A stretch of DNA of 64,000 bases from Rhipidocladum racemiflorum. Its lineage: Eukaryota; Streptophyta; Magnoliopsida; Poales; Poaceae. Each line of letters starts with the position of its first letter. The first letter of the stretch is position 1. Shown piece after piece: positions 21,180 through 34,300 of this stretch. The notes below the pieces were generated by a model. The model was not told the DNA's origin. It did no database searches and saw only the letters and a program-made list of their open reading frames with translations. The stretch covers positions 10,973,666 through 11,037,665 of the forward strand of contig CM070577.1 of assembly GCA_036346355.1 (NCBI GenBank), read 5' to 3'. The position numbers and the translations under genes are program-made.

Positions 21180-24100
21180 AGATGTCAAGTCACATTCCGA
21201 TAGTCTAGGATGTTTAGCTCACTTCTCAATTCGCAAAATCTTTTCTCATCAAGAGGTTTGGTGAAGATATCGGCCAATTGTTTCTCGGTTCTCACATAGG
21301 TAATGTCAATGTCTCCTTTCAAAGGAGTGATCCCTAAGAAAGTGGTGACGGATATCTATATGCTTGGTCCGGGAGTGTTGGACGGGATTATTGGCTATTT
21401 TGATAGCACTCTCATTGTCACATAAGAGTGGAACTCTATCCAACTTTAGTCCAAAATCCTTCAAGGTTTGCCTCATCCATAGCAATTGTGCACAACAACT
21501 TCCCGCTGCAATATATTCAACCTGCGGTGGATAGAGCTACCGAGTTTTGTTTCTTTGAGGACCAAGCTACTAGTGATCTACCTAGAAATTGGCAAGTCCT
21601 CAAGTACTTTTTCTATCCACTTTACAACCCGCATAGTCAAGATCCGAATATCCAATCAAATCGAATTTTGATCCTTTAGGATACCAAAGCCCTAAATTAG
21701 GTGTGTGAACTAGATATCTAAGAATCCTTTTCACGGCTACTAGGTGACACTCTTTCTGAGCGGCTTGAAATCTTGCACACATGCAAACACTAAGCATAAT
21801 ATCGTGCCTAGATGCACAAAGATAAAGCAATGAACCTATCATGGATCGATATACCTTTTGATCCACGGGATTACCTTCCTCATTTAGACCAAGATGTCCG
21901 TTTGTAGCCATGGGTGTGTGAATAGGTTTGGCGCTCTCCATGTCAAACTTCTTGAGCATGTCCTTGATGTACTTTGTTTGACACAAGAATGTCCCTTCCT
22001 TGAGTTGTTTGATTTGAAATCAGGAAGAACTTTAGCTCGCCCATCATAGACATCTCAAACCTCTTTGTCATTAACCTACTAAATTCCTCACAAAAGTTTT
22101 TATTAGTGGATCCAAATATAATGTCATCGACATATATTTGGCACACGAATAGATCATTATCAACATATTTTGTGAAGAGAGTAGGATCGACTTTACCAAT
22201 TTCGAAACCCTTTCTAATAAGAAAATCCTTAAGGCATTCATACCATGCTCTAGGTGCTTGCTTAAGCCCGTAGAGCGCCTTATGGAGTTTATAGACATGA
22301 GTAGGGTTTTGTAATCCTCCATTCCCGGCGGTTGCTCAACGTAAACCAATTCGGCGATTGGACCATTTAGGAATGCACTCTTCACGTCCATTTGATAAAG
22401 CTTGAAATCATGGTGAGTAGCAAATGCAACCAATATACGAATTGACTCTAATCTAGCAACTGGAGCATAAGTCTCACCAAAATCCAAACCTTCGATTTGA
22501 GTGAATCCTTGAGCTACCAACCGAGCTTTATTTCTTGTGACAACTCCGTTCTCGTCTTGTTTGTTGCGGAAGACCCATTTGGTTCCAATCACGTTTTGAT
22601 TTGGTCTTTCCACCAACGACCACACTTTGTTTCTAACGAAGTTGTTGAGCTCTTCATGCATTGCCATTACCCAATCCGGATCTTTTAGTGCATCTTCCAC
22701 CTTCAATGGTTCCAAGGTAGACACAAAAGAGTAATATTCACAAAAATTAGCTACTCTTGAGCGTGTAGTTACCCCCTTTTGAATGTCACCTAGAATGTTG
22801 TCGACGGGGTGGTCTCTTTGAATACTTTGATGCACCCTCGGATGTGGCATTTGAGAGACATGTTGGATTGGTTCAAGGTCTTCATCTTGAGCATCCTCCA
22901 AGAGTTTGCTTGAACTGTCTTGAGGAATATTTATATTTTGATTTGAGGTAGGAGGCTCAACTTGCATAGAGGAATTGTCTTGATGCTCCTTTTCTTGCGG
23001 CCTCACTTCACCTATAGCCATCTTCTTGATTGCAATGCTTGGCTCCTCCTCATTTTCTAACATATTTAAATCAACTTGCTCTACTTGAGAGCCGTTAGAT
23101 TCATCAAATGTCACGTCTCTCGCTATTTCAACGCAACCCGAGGTTTTGTTGAAAACGCGATAGGCATAGGCATTTGATCCATATCCTAGCAAGAAACCTT
23201 CATCGATCTTAGGAGCAAATTTGGAGTTCTTGGGTTTCTTGTTAAGAATGAAACATTTACTACCGAAAACTCTAAAATATGAAACATTTGCCTTGTTACC
23301 GGTAAGAAGTTCGTATGCTGTCTTCTTCAAGATCTTGTGGAGATATAATCGGTTGATAGCATGGCACGCGGTGTTGACGGCTTCCGCCCAAAAATGATCG
23401 GAGATCTTGTACTCGTCAAGCATTGTCCTTGCCATCTCAATCAAAGTCCGATTCTTCCTTTCTACCACTCCATTTTGTTGAGGGGAGTATGGAGCGGAGA
23501 ACTCGTGCTTGATTCCTTCTTCATCAAGAAATTCTTCGACTTGAGTATTCTTGAATTCACTTCCATTATCGCTTCGAATCTTCTTGATCCTCAACTCGAA
23601 TTCATTTTGGGCTCTTCTTGCAAACTTCTTGATTATCCCTTGTGTCTCACTTTTCTCTTGCAAAAAGAACACCCACGTGAAGCGAGAAAAATCATCAACA
23701 ATAACTAAACCATACTTGTTACCTCCGATGCTTATATAAGCAACGGGTCCGAAGAGGTCCATGTGTAGAAGCTCCAATGGTTTTGTCGTCGTCATGATGT
23801 TTTTCGCGGGATGACGCGCTCCAACTTGCTTTCCGGCTTGACAAGCGCTACAAATCCTATTCTTCTCAAACTCAACATTCGTTAGTCCAATGATGTGATC
23901 ACCTTTTAGAAGCTTATCGAGATTTCTCATGCCAACATGAGCTAGCCGGCGATGCCACAACCAACCCATGCTAGACTTTGCCATTAAGCATGTTTGAAGT
24001 TTAGCGCTATTTGAGTTGAAATCAACCAAATAGAGCTTACCCTTCACATATCCTTTAAAGGCAATTGAGGAATCATCTCTTTTAAAGATGGTCACATCCA

Positions 24101-24370
24101 CATTAGTAAATAGACAATTATAGCCCATTTCACAAAGTTGTGATACGGACAACAAGTTGTAATTTAAAGATTTAACTAGGAGAACATTGGAAATTGAATG
24201 ATCATTAGAAATAGCAATTTTACCTAATCCCATTACCTCACCTTTACCATTATCACCAAACACAATATTTTCATATTGTGACCCTTTCTCATCAAAAGAT
24301 GAAAACATTTTCTTTTCTCCTGGTCATGTGGTTTGTGCAACCACTATCAAGCACCCAACTTGATCCCCTG
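21180..24370 (-). pseudogene. Copia A pol: protease, integrase, reverse transcriptase, RNase H (frameshifted)
   Basis: The protease active-site block LDSGCTNHMT lies near 24320-24350, followed by a frame change. A long open frame (22071-24308) holds HRRLAHVGMRNL and CSACQAGKQ (integrase zinc region), HMDLFGPV and SDNGSEFKN and QQNGVVERKNRT (D, D, E), then the RT start TKWVFRNKQDENG and QMDVKSAFLNG. The frame breaks near 22320. YVDDIIFGS (about 22110-22140) falls in another frame, and RNase H follows at 21180-21990 with GYSDLDYAGCKVDRKST. A second break lies near 22015. It would copy and insert the element if whole. This copy cannot. Confidence 0.9.
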
Positions 24371-24445
24371 AGGTATAATCCTACTAAAACACATCAAGTC
24401 TTGTTCTTAGGTACCCAAATCTTTTGGGTCCTTGCATGTTAGTAA

Positions 24446-26654
24446 TCAAAACTTTTGGTACCCACACTTTCTTTTGCTCACATCATTTGAGTTGTGGGCA
24501 CCGACAAAATGAGCAACCACTTTACCACGGTGGTTTCTCTTCAATACATAAGAAGCAAAGTGAATGGAATGAGATGTATGACATTGAGGATGCTTCTTTG
24601 AATCTTGCCCGGTTTTGATGACTTGTGTGGTGATCAATGGTTGTTTGTCATTTCCTTTGACAAACTTGATGCATTCCTTGCCTTTTACCACCACACGGTC
24701 ATTTCCTTTACACTCGTACTTATCATATCCTAGCCCTTCTTTGTTTTTGTTGCCTCGACCATTTATGGTCTTGTATAGAGCATCCTTGGATTGATAAGTT
24801 TTCATGCAACCGTATCTAACCAAGGCACTTAATCTCTCGTTTTCGCTTTTTAATACTTGCATAAATTGAGAGTTAGAAGTACAAGCATTAATATCAACAT
24901 TATAGCATCGAGAGCAACCATTGCTAGTGGAAGGAATAGAAGCCATTGAAGAATTAACAATTGGAGAATTAAGATCATTAAGAGATTCAATTTGCACTTC
25001 AAGAGCTTGAAGATTGTTTTCTAGACTTATGACATTCTCTTGAAGTGACTCATTTGAACCCTTAAGTAATGTTATTGAATTATTAGCCAAATTAAGCTTT
25101 TTGGTTAACAATTCAATTGTCTCCTTTTCTTTTGTAAGGACCTTCTCGAGAGCAAGATTTTTCTTCTTTTCACAAATTAGCAACTCTTCTTGCTTCTCGA
25201 GAGTTTCCTCTTGGCTATCTATTCTTTTCAATAGTTTATGGATCTTATCAATAGCCGTTTTGCTTAAATCACAAAATAAAGCATCATCATCATCATTGTC
25301 ATCACTATCCAATTCACTATCACTACTCGGAGGTTTTGACTTAGTCATTACCTTCCGCCTTTGCCATGAGACAAACGGGTGCGTCGTCGTTGTCGGTGTC
25401 GCTCATGTTGCCGAAGAGTGATTTTGTTGGAGGGGCGGCTTCAATGGCAATCGGTGGCAACTCCTTCATCATCGGTGTCGAGTCGGAGTCGTTTGAATCC
25501 CATTCTTCACCAATATGAGCTCGCCCAGTACTTCTTCTTGTAAGTTTTGTTCTTCTTGTGCGGCTCATTCTTCTTGGGCTCATTGGGATTGTTTTTCTTC
25601 TTCGGACAATCGGCGATGAAGTGTCCAACTTCACCGCACTCATAGCAAGCCCTCTTTGTGTTTGTTCTTCTTCTTGATTTGTCGTTGTAGTTCTTCTTGT
25701 ACTTGCTTGACCCATCATACTTGAGAAACTTTTGAATTTCCTTACAAATAGAGCCAAGTCTTCTTCATCTTCGCTTTCATCTTCCTCATCATCACTTGAT
25801 GTTGATTCTTCCTTTTTGCTTGCTTTCAAGGCTATTTGTTTTGGTCTTGAGCTCGAGCTTTGCTTGGCAAGGTTCTTCACTTCTTTTGCTTCTTCCTCCA
25901 TGAGCTCATGTGAAAGAATTCTTCCGAGCACGGCATTTGGAGTGAGCCTTTTGAAATCTTTTCGCTCTCGTGATAAGGGTTACGAGAGTAGAGTTCCTTG
26001 GGGCAAAGGCTCTCAACATCCTTTTACCACGACGTGGTCCGTCATATCCTTGCTTCCAAGCCCTCTTATCTTGTTTACGAGGATCATCAAGCGGTCATAC
26101 ATTTGTTATGGAGTCTCATCATCATTCATCACAAATCTCCCCAACTTGCCTTCTAGCAATTCAATCTTTGACTCCCTTACACTTGATGTCCCCTCATGTG
26201 CTACTTGGAGTGTGTCCCATATCTCTTTGGCTTCTTCCAATCCGTCCACTTTGTTGAATTCCTCGGGACTCAACGCTCCAAGCAACACGCTTGCGGCTTG
26301 AGCATTGCGGTGGATGTTTTGCTCTTGTTCCGGCGTGAGCTCCATATCGTCTTCCGGCATATCTAGACCTGTGCAAACAATCTTCCAAACACTAGGATGG
26401 AGTGACATCAAATGCATTTTCATCTTGTGCCTCCAAGCGGAATAGTACGTGCCATCAAAGAAAGGAGCACGCCCGGAGGGCACAGTGATATACGAATGCG
26501 AGGAGGAAGTATTTAATTTTTCATAATTGAATGGAATTTGAGCTCCCTGAGTAGATGTAGAGGTAGCTTCCTCTTTGCTTTTGCCGAGTTCCATCTCGGC
26601 TTTCGGACTATTTTGCTCGTCCGTCACGACAACCTTCAACCCGGTGTTGGCCAT
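24446..26654 (-). pseudogene. Copia A gag with zinc knuckle and coiled-coil extension (frameshifted)
   Basis: ATG at 26654, about 40 bases inside the primer site. The first frame (to about 26106) has APFFDGTYYSAWRHKMKMHL and LLEGKLGRFV, the capsid core. A frame change leads into 25341-25931. The zinc knuckle CYECGEVGHFIADC (about 25600-25645) lies in yet another frame, so at least two frameshifts exist. 24446-25348 is a 300-residue coiled-coil extension containing STSNGCSRCYNVDINAC, a Cys motif shared with Copia B. Such a long gag extension is typical of SIRE/Maximus elements. Confidence 0.85.
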
Positions 26655-26706
26655 CACGTTCCTTCAAGCGGTTAAGCCTTCGAGAAGGTTTGGCTCTGAT
26701 ACCAAT

Positions 26707-28402
26707 TGAAAAGGTTAGAAGATTGCCTAGAGGGGGGGTGAATAGGCTAATTTTAAATTAAAACAATTTGTTGCAGCGGAAAAGGGTCGGATATTCCGAA
26801 TTAATATCTAACTTCCTAAAACTTCGAACTTCCGTAATTACTTGGACTATCCGAACAAAGACTTGACTTAAAGGGTCAAGTAGAATGAGCTAGACGACCA
26901 CTAGCTCTAGACAACCAAAAGGGCACTAACAAAGATCAATAAAATTAAACAAGCAACTAGAGACAAGATAGAACACAAAAGTTTGATTCCTGAGTTCTGA
27001 TCCTTGAGGGGATCAGACGTCTCCGCTGAGGAGGCTCCAGAGAGCCCGGTCTTTTCCAACCCTTTCCTCCCAAACCTCGGTCACACTTGAGGCTTGGTTC
27101 CACTATTGGTTCCTTTCCTTTCTGAGGCGGAGCCGGCCTTCACAAACTTCTCACGGCTTCCCACAATCGTTGGGGCTCGTGAGCGACGCCTAGCCGTCTA
27201 GGAGTCCTTCAACCTCCAAGAGTAATGAATGCACTCGAATCTCGATCTTGGAGAGGTTCTCTACTTTCTCAAGATGAATACCAACTTAACCCTTGACTTT
27301 CAATCACACACGACAAACTCTCACTCACTAAATGATCCCTAAGATCAAGGAGGAGAGAAAGCTCAAAGGATGCTCTAGAGAATACTCAAGAAGCTCAAGT
27401 GAATAGCCAAAGCAAGTGTGTAACCAGCAAAAGGAGTGGGAGAGGGGTATTTATAGTTTTGGATCAAAACTAGCCGTTACCCCCGCACTCAGCCCCACAT
27501 CGGAATGCCCGAAACAAACTTCGGAACATCCGATGCGTGCAAACTACCAGAAATTGGAAAGCTTCCAACGGTCGAAAACAACAAGCATCGGAATGTCCGA
27601 TAGCAACTTCGGAACATCCGATGACACCCAGAGAGGGAACCCAACTAAACAAGCTAAGTCCACATCGGAATATCCGATATAAAATATCGGAATATCCGAA
27701 ATAAACAGAGAGTTCCCAGATAGGAAAACGACCTCATCGGAACTTCCGAAGTGGCGACTTCGGACAGTCCGAACCAAACAGAGAGCACTCTAAAACAGGA
27801 CAGAACACATCGGAACTTCCGAAGTGGTGACTTCGGACAGTCCGAACCAAACAGAGAGCACTCTAAAACAGGACAGAACACATCGGAACTTCCGAAGTGG
27901 TGACTTTGATACCAACCAAACAGAGCTCCCAAACTAAGACACAGCGGTATCGGAACATCCAAGCAAGACATTGGAATGTCCGACCCTAACGAACACAACG
28001 GACTAAAGCACAACTACACTTCGAACTTGAAACATCGGAATGTCCGATACAACATCGGAACATCCGACTAGAAATTTAACACAAGCTCATTCCGAAGCTA
28101 GAGAAAACACTTCTAACTCTTGAGAGACTCGACTAAATTCATCTTGAATGAGGAGAACATCTCTAAGTCAATTTCAATGCATCCCTCTTAATAGTACGGC
28201 ATTCCTACGACTCAAAGGATTAAAAATAACAAGCTTTGAAAATCGTTTTTCTTACTCAACACCACTAGGGGACACTTCACGTACCAAGATGATCTCTTCT
28301 TGAAGCATTCGCCTGTTCATAAACTAGTTGAACACATTAGATTCTGGAATCGTTTGTCATTAATCACCCAAAACACTTTTAGGGGGCCTAGATGCACTTT
28401 CA
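26707..28402 (-). repeat. Copia A 5' LTR, with eroded CGGANNNTCCG arrays
   Basis: 1696 bp, starting on the minus strand at 28402. Most of it is identical to 16619-18329. The differences cluster in CGG/CCG words: for example, the second and third palindromes of the primer-side cluster read TCTAACTTCCTA and TTCGAACTTCCG here. Arrays are at about 26788-26860 and 27498-28075, and a TATA box at 27448-27455. Confidence 0.9.
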
Positions 28403-30401
28403 AGATCGCCCCAGGCCGCTAACCTGATCCGGGAGAAGCCCCGGAACAGTTCCAGAGCAACCTCGGAACGACACCCCTACAATCATCCAGATTATGAGCG
28501 TTCCGAACGCTCCACGACCGAGCGGTCGTCGACACGACCTCCGCGTGAAGTCTTCTCTCGACTCGGCCCGCGTGCGGGGCGTTGGGTGGAAGACACGCGC
28601 GGAGGCCGCTATGACCGAGGGTTTCACAGCGAAACCCCGAGCTTCGGCTGCCAGGCTTTCATGAGCTCTCTCCAGAATGTCGCATGGCCGAACAGGTTTA
28701 AGCCCGGCCACATCGAGAGGTTCAACGGGACCCAGAACCCGGATGAATTTCTCTCGATATATACCACCACCATCCTCGCCGCCGGAGGCGATGAAGGGGT
28801 GATGGCAAATTATCTGCCAACGGTCTTGGACGGAGCTGCTCGTACTTGGCTCTTCAACCAAAAGGAAGGATCCATACGATCTTGGGGGCAGCTCAGCACC
28901 GCGCTTCGAGCAAATTTCCAGAGCTGTTACATTCGCCCGGGAAAGGAGCGCGACCTGGAGCGCTTGATACAGACGGATGGAGAAACCCTGCGACAGTTCG
29001 TCTAAAGATTCATCCAAGTCCGAAACTTGATCCCGAACATATCGGACGAGGCCGTCGTCCGAGCTTTCAAGTTCGGGGTACGGGACGTGCGCTTCACGCA
29101 GGACCTGGAGATCCATCCGGATCTAACGGCGAACGAGCTCTTCCGAATGGCTGATCGGTATGCCAACGCGGATGAGGCCGTCCAGTGGAAGAAAATGCTA
29201 GATGAAGGAAAGCTACCGCCTCAGCCCGGGCTAGAAACCTCCGCCAGTAAAAAGGGCTCGAACTCCGTGGATAAGAAGATCAAGAAGAAGAAGAAAAAAC
29301 AGCTCCCACCGGCCATGGTTGCCGCGGTGGAACAAGAATACCCGAGCAACCCAGCCGCAGCGCCGGGGGTTTAACGCTCGGGGAAGAGGACAACCGCACA
29401 GGCATCGCGACCGAGGTGGCCAGGCAGAGCAACGGGGCGACCTCTACTGTCCACTCCACCAGGCACACGGGCATGACCTACGGAATTGCCGAACGTGGAC
29501 CTACCGCCTGGAGCAGTTTTACAGTGGCAGGGGTCCCATGCCGTCGCTTCCAGAGCAGGGTGAAAACGGCAAGGGCAAGCAGCCCGTCGAAGAAAACGAA
29601 GATGACATGGAATATCAAGAACCACAGAACCACATCGCGGTTATCTTCGGGGGCTCCTCCGCCTACAAATCTCGCCGGGATTTAAAGGACGCTGCGAGGG
29701 AAGTACACCATGTCACCCAAGGTAAGCCTCTAGTGCAGCAACTCAAATGGTCCGAGTTGTCACTCACCTTCTCCAAGGACGATTGTCCCCTTGGAATGAC
29801 CAAACCACAGAAGCTTCCGATGGTCGTGAGCCCCACCATCAGCAACACTGTCGTTGGACGGGTCCTCGTAGACTCCGGGAGCTCTTTGGACCTTATTTCA
29901 GCTAAAGTTTTGGACGAGATGCAGATTCCTCGTTCCAAAATCAAAAGTATAGCCGTACCCTTCTTCGGGATAGTCCCGGGCACCTCGATCAAGCCTCTGG
30001 GGCAGGTCGTCCTGCCCGTGACCTTCGGCGGCCCGAGTAACTTCAGAACGGAGCTAATCACCTTTGAGGTGGTAGACTTCAAATCGGCCTACAACGCCAT
30101 CCTCGGCAGGCCGGCCTTGGCCAAGTTCATGGCCGCTTCGCATCACGCGTATCAGTGCCTGAAGGTTCCCGGGCCAAACGGGGTCATAACCGTAAAGGGG
30201 AACCACAAGTCCGCACTCAATTGCGATGAAAGGGCGTTGGATATGGTCGGTCAGTTACCCACTCGCGGCCCTGACCAAGAGCCAAAGCATTCCCGACCAA
30301 AACTTGCCCTCCAACCTGGAGGAGAGACCAAGGCTGTTCCGCTCAACGAGTCGGAACCGGCCAAAGTCGTGCATTTGGGATCTTCCTTAGATCCCAAATA
30401 G
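28403..30401 (+). pseudogene. Tat element gag (second part) and protease
   Basis: Continues the gag cut by Copia A. Capsid core: NRFKPGHIERFNGTQNPDEF and RTWLFNQKEGSIRSWGQL, then a TAA at 29003-29005 in an otherwise continuous frame. It continues with NISDEAVVRAFKFGVRD and a Lys-rich run (about 29270-29300). After a frame change near 29370 there is a variant zinc knuckle (CPLHQAHGHDLRNC, about 29446-29490). The aspartic protease has VLVDSGSSLDLISA (about 29860-29905) and AYNAILGRPAL (about 30090-30120). The frame ends at TAG 30399-30401, and another in-frame TAG follows at 30540. Dead copy. Confidence 0.85.
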
Positions 30402-33400
30402 GAACTCGAGCTCATCACCTTCCTCCGGGCAAGCTCGGATGCGTTCGCCTGGGAACCATCCGACATGCCCGGGGTCCCTAGGGAGGTGATTGAGCACAAG
30501 CTAGCAGTTCAGCCTGACAAAAAACCAGTGCGACAAACTTAGGCGCTTTCCCCGGAAAAACAGGCGATCATCCGGGAAGAACTCGACAAACTCCTAAAAG
30601 CTGGCTTCATTAGGGAGGTCGAACACTCCGAATGGCTAGCCAATCCAGTCTTGGTCAGGAAGAAAGGAGGCAAGTGGTGCATGTGCGTCGATCACACGGG
30701 TCTAAACGCGGCATGCCCGAAAGACAACTATCTGTTGCCTCGCATAGATCAATTGGTCGACGCGACGGCGGGATCGCAAACCATGAGCTTCCTAGATGCT
30801 TATTCAGGCTATCATCAGATCAGCCTGACGCGCGAAGACGAAGAAAAGACTTCCTTCATCACCCCCTTTGATACCTTCTGCTATACGACCATGTATTTCG
30901 GTCTAAGAAATGCGGGAGCAACCTTTCAGCGCCTCATGCAGAAAACTTTCGCAGACCAAGTGGGTCGAAATTTGGAGTTCTATGTCGACGACATAGTAGT
31001 AAAAAGCAAGAGCGCCTCGGGTCACGTTGCCGACTTGGAAGAAACATTCTGTAACCTCAATAAGCATCAAATAAAGCTAAATCCAGAAAAAATGCGTGTT
31101 CGGCGTGAAAGCTGGCAAGGTGCTCGGCTACATGGTTGGACCACAAGGCGTCGGGGCAAACCCAGAGAAAATCGAAGCCATTGAGAACATGAGGTCGCCC
31201 ACATGCGTGAAGGAAGTGCAAGCTCTGACCGGGAGAATGGCCGCTTTAAGCTTCTGCCTCGGCCTCACCGGGAAGCGAGGACTACCTTTCTTTAAAGCCC
31301 TCCGCAAATACAATGGCTTCACATGGACGGAGGAAGCCGATCACTCGTTCAAAAAGCTAAAACAGTACATTTCCAGGCCACCCATCCTCGTCACACCTGC
31401 AACGGGAGAAGAATTGCTGCTATACCTGGCGGCAACCCCGCAGGCGGTAAGCGCGGTATTAGCAGTAGAGAGAGATGGTTCCCAACGACCTATTTATTAT
31501 GTCAGCGAAGTACTTCATGGACCAAAGGAGTGTTACCCCGAGGTCCAGAAACTACTGTACTCGTTGCTAATGGCCTCCAGGAAGTTGTGCCACTACTTTC
31601 AAGCGCACAAGATCGTGGTACCGACCAGCTTCCCGCTCAGGGAAATCCTGAAAAACCAGGACGCCAGTGGTCGCATAGCCAAGTGGGCAATGGAGCTCGC
31701 TGAATTCGAGATAATGTTTTTGGCCCGCACGGCGATCAAATCACAAGTCCTGGCTGACTTCGTGGCAGAATGGTCGGCTCCAGCACCACCAGCCAGCGAA
31801 ACCAACGGTTCAAGGGAAAACTCCTGGACCTTGTATTTCGATGGATCCCGGGCATATGAGCGCTCGGGGGCTGGCGTCGTCTTGGTCTCCCCGGATGGAG
31901 AGCAACTTCAGTACACCATCCAACTACATTTTGCCGCGACCAACAATGCGGCGGAATACGAAGGCCTCTTGGCCGGACTTCGGGCATGTAAATCGCTAGG
32001 AGTCCAATGGCTCACTGTGATGGGCGATTCACAGTTGGTCGTGAACCAGGTCAACAAGCAGTATCAGTGATCCGATACCTCAATGGCGCTGTACCTGGCT
32101 GAAGTAAGGAAGATGGAGAAATACTTCAAGAATTTCGAAGTAATCTACATCCCCAGGAAGGATAATTCCCTGGCCGACCAAATGTCTAAGGTCGGTTCCT
32201 CTCAAACTACCGTTCCGGCGGGGGTGCTTGTCGAGCACCTATATAAGCCCTCCATTCCCTCTGAAGAGGAGGCACCAGAGACTGACGGTAGGGTCTCCTT
32301 CCTCGAGCAAAGTGCAAGTTGGATGACGCCATTTATCCAATACCTTGCGCATGGGACATTGTCCGAGGAAGAAGCCGAGCGTTCCCGGCTAACAAGGCGA
32401 TCTTCTCAGTACAAACTGATTGAAGGTGACCTATACCGAAAAGGCGCATTAGGAATCCTTTCCAGATGCGTCTCTCAGGAGGAAGGCCAATACCTCCTTC
32501 GTGATATCCATGAAGGAATGTGCGGAGCTCACTCGTCTTTCAGAACGCTTGTGAGCAAGGCCTTCCGATTGGGTTACTATTGGCCTACGGCCTTGACGGA
32601 TGCACGGTCAATCGTAACGACCTGCCGAGCATGCCAGTTCCATGCTCGCAAAGCCCGTCAACCAGCATACGCCCTGCAAACCATACCGCTTTCGTGGCCA
32701 TTCTCGACCTGGGGGCTCGACGTCCTTGGACCTTTTCCCCGAGGTCAGAAAGGCTGCAAGTATTTGCTCGTGGCCATCGACACTTTCACTAAGTGGATAG
32801 AGGCCGAGCCCATCTCGGCCCAGGCGGCCAAGAGGTTCCTCCGTAGCAATGTGATAACTCGGTTCGGGATACCCAACTGTCTCATCACGGACAATGGGAC
32901 CCAGTTCACCAGTGAACTATTCCAAAGTTACTGCGAGGAGGTCGGGACCAAGGTCTGTTTCGCCTCTGTGGCACATCCACAGAGCAACGGAGCAACCGAA
33001 CGAGCAAATGGGCAGTTAGTCCAGGGCATAAAAAAGAGGGTCTTCAAGGGCCTCACCAAAGACAGCCTGATGGGTGGATGAGCTTCCCGCCGTTCTTTGG
33101 TCCGTCCGCACCACGACGAGTCGGGCCACAGGCGAAACGCCCTTCCAACTCGTCTATGGTGCGGAGGCCATTTTGCCTGCCGAAATTGTGCTAGGTTCCC
33201 CAAGGGTGCAACTGATCGATTCCATCGATCAGGAGGATGAACGCCTCCTTGACCTAGACCTCGTCGAAGCAACACGCGAACGGGCGCTGCTCCGGTCTGC
33301 GATTTACCTACAAGCTCTTCGTAGGCACGCGGCCAAGTCGGTCCGACCAAGGTCCCTGCAAGTTGGTGACATGGTCATACGAAGACTTCAAGACCTGTCG

Positions 33401-33547
33401 AAAGCCAATAAGCTGACCCCAAGATGGGAGGGACCCTACACGGTCGTGTCCACAGCACGCCCGGGGGCTGTTCGCCTCGCGATAGAGGACGATCGGGAGC
33501 TCGCCAGCACCTGGAACATTGATCAACTACGTAAATTCTACGTTTAG
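30402..33547 (+). pseudogene. Tat element pol: RT, RNase H, archaeal-type RNase H, integrase
   Basis: RT motifs: CVDHTGLNAACPKDNY, FLDAYSGYHQI (about 30790-30820) and FYVDDIVVKS (about 30978-31005). A frameshift near 31100 leads to the connection and RNase H region (LLYLAATPQAVSAVLAVE, REILKNQDASGRIAKWAMEL). Then a second RNase H of archaeal type: WTLYFDGSRAYERSGAG, NNAAEYEGLLAGL and GDSQLVVNQV (31825-32065), ending at TGA 32068. Integrase follows in the same frame from 32083: CGAHSSF...CRACQ, WGLDVLGPFP, ITDNGTQFTS and SNGATERANG. A last frame change near 33070 gives the C-terminal part ending at 33545-33547. The dual RNase H is diagnostic of Tat elements. Confidence 0.9.
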
Positions 33548-34300
33548 ACGCGTACCCCATCTCGCACCCCTTGCGTTTCTTCCTATAAAACATTTCCTTT
33601 CCTTCTGATTTTGTCCTCGCTTTATCGAACGAGCATCGTCGTCTACCGGCACTGCAAGCGAGCTTATCCAACAAGTATGTACACACCATTCCCCTTGGCC
33701 TCCGGCCGGATGCTCGCCCATCCGACCACTTTTCCACAGTAGCTCTTCGCTGTATGTGTGGTCGGTCGCGAGCATCCATTTAAGCCCGGTACAGCGACCA
33801 CTTGGGTATGGCAACCTTACGTACAATTGGCTTAAAGCCCGTCTGCTCTGCACACGTAACAATGCTCGCGCTCATACTTCTCTCAACGCAAACGACCTGT
33901 TTAAGTCGTTCAAAAAGCGTTACGACGAAATTATCCCTCAGCTTTCCCATGAACAAACTCGTGCTCGCAATAGTAGAGGCACGACCTTTGTCCATGGCGG
34001 GGGCTCCGTATGATAGGAACGTTCCGTCCTTTTTTCAAGGATTCTTTGCTCTTATCCATATTATATGCTCCTATGCAGGGACTTGGTCTTTTCGAGGATT
34101 CTTCGCTCGTATCCGTATTATATGCTCTTATACAGGGACTTGGTCTTTCTTCTGCAGAACCAGGATCGTGCGAGCATACATTGAAAGCGGACTCGAGAAA
34201 AACAAGCAAGGACCCAAACATCTGCAATTTTGCTCATTTAACCCAAAAGGTTGTTTCTTTTCTACAGGATTTGCACGAGCTAAAAAGGAAAAAAGAAGAG
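33548..34300 (+). other. Tat element spacer between pol and the antisense gene
   Basis: No conserved protein. 34020-34150 contains two similar copies of a unit including 'GATTCTT(T/C)GCTC(T/G)TATCC(A/G)TATTATATGCTC' and 'CAGGGACTTGGTCTTT', a short tandem repeat of about 65 bp. Confidence 0.5.

Larger units (their letters stand above)
16619..28402 (-). mobile_element. Copia A: SIRE/Maximus-type Copia element (minus strand)
   Basis: 11.8-kb element with LTRs of 1711 bp (16619-18329) and 1696 bp (26707-28402), target duplications AGATC (16614-16618 and 28403-28407), a tRNA-iMet primer site at about 26694-26705 (plus-strand CTCTGATACCAA) and a polypurine tract at about 18330-18345. Order on the minus strand: gag, coiled-coil gag extension, protease, integrase, RT, RNase H, then an extra gene. 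The size, long gag and post-pol gene are those of the SIRE/Maximus lineage. All coding parts carry frameshifts. Confidence 0.92.
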
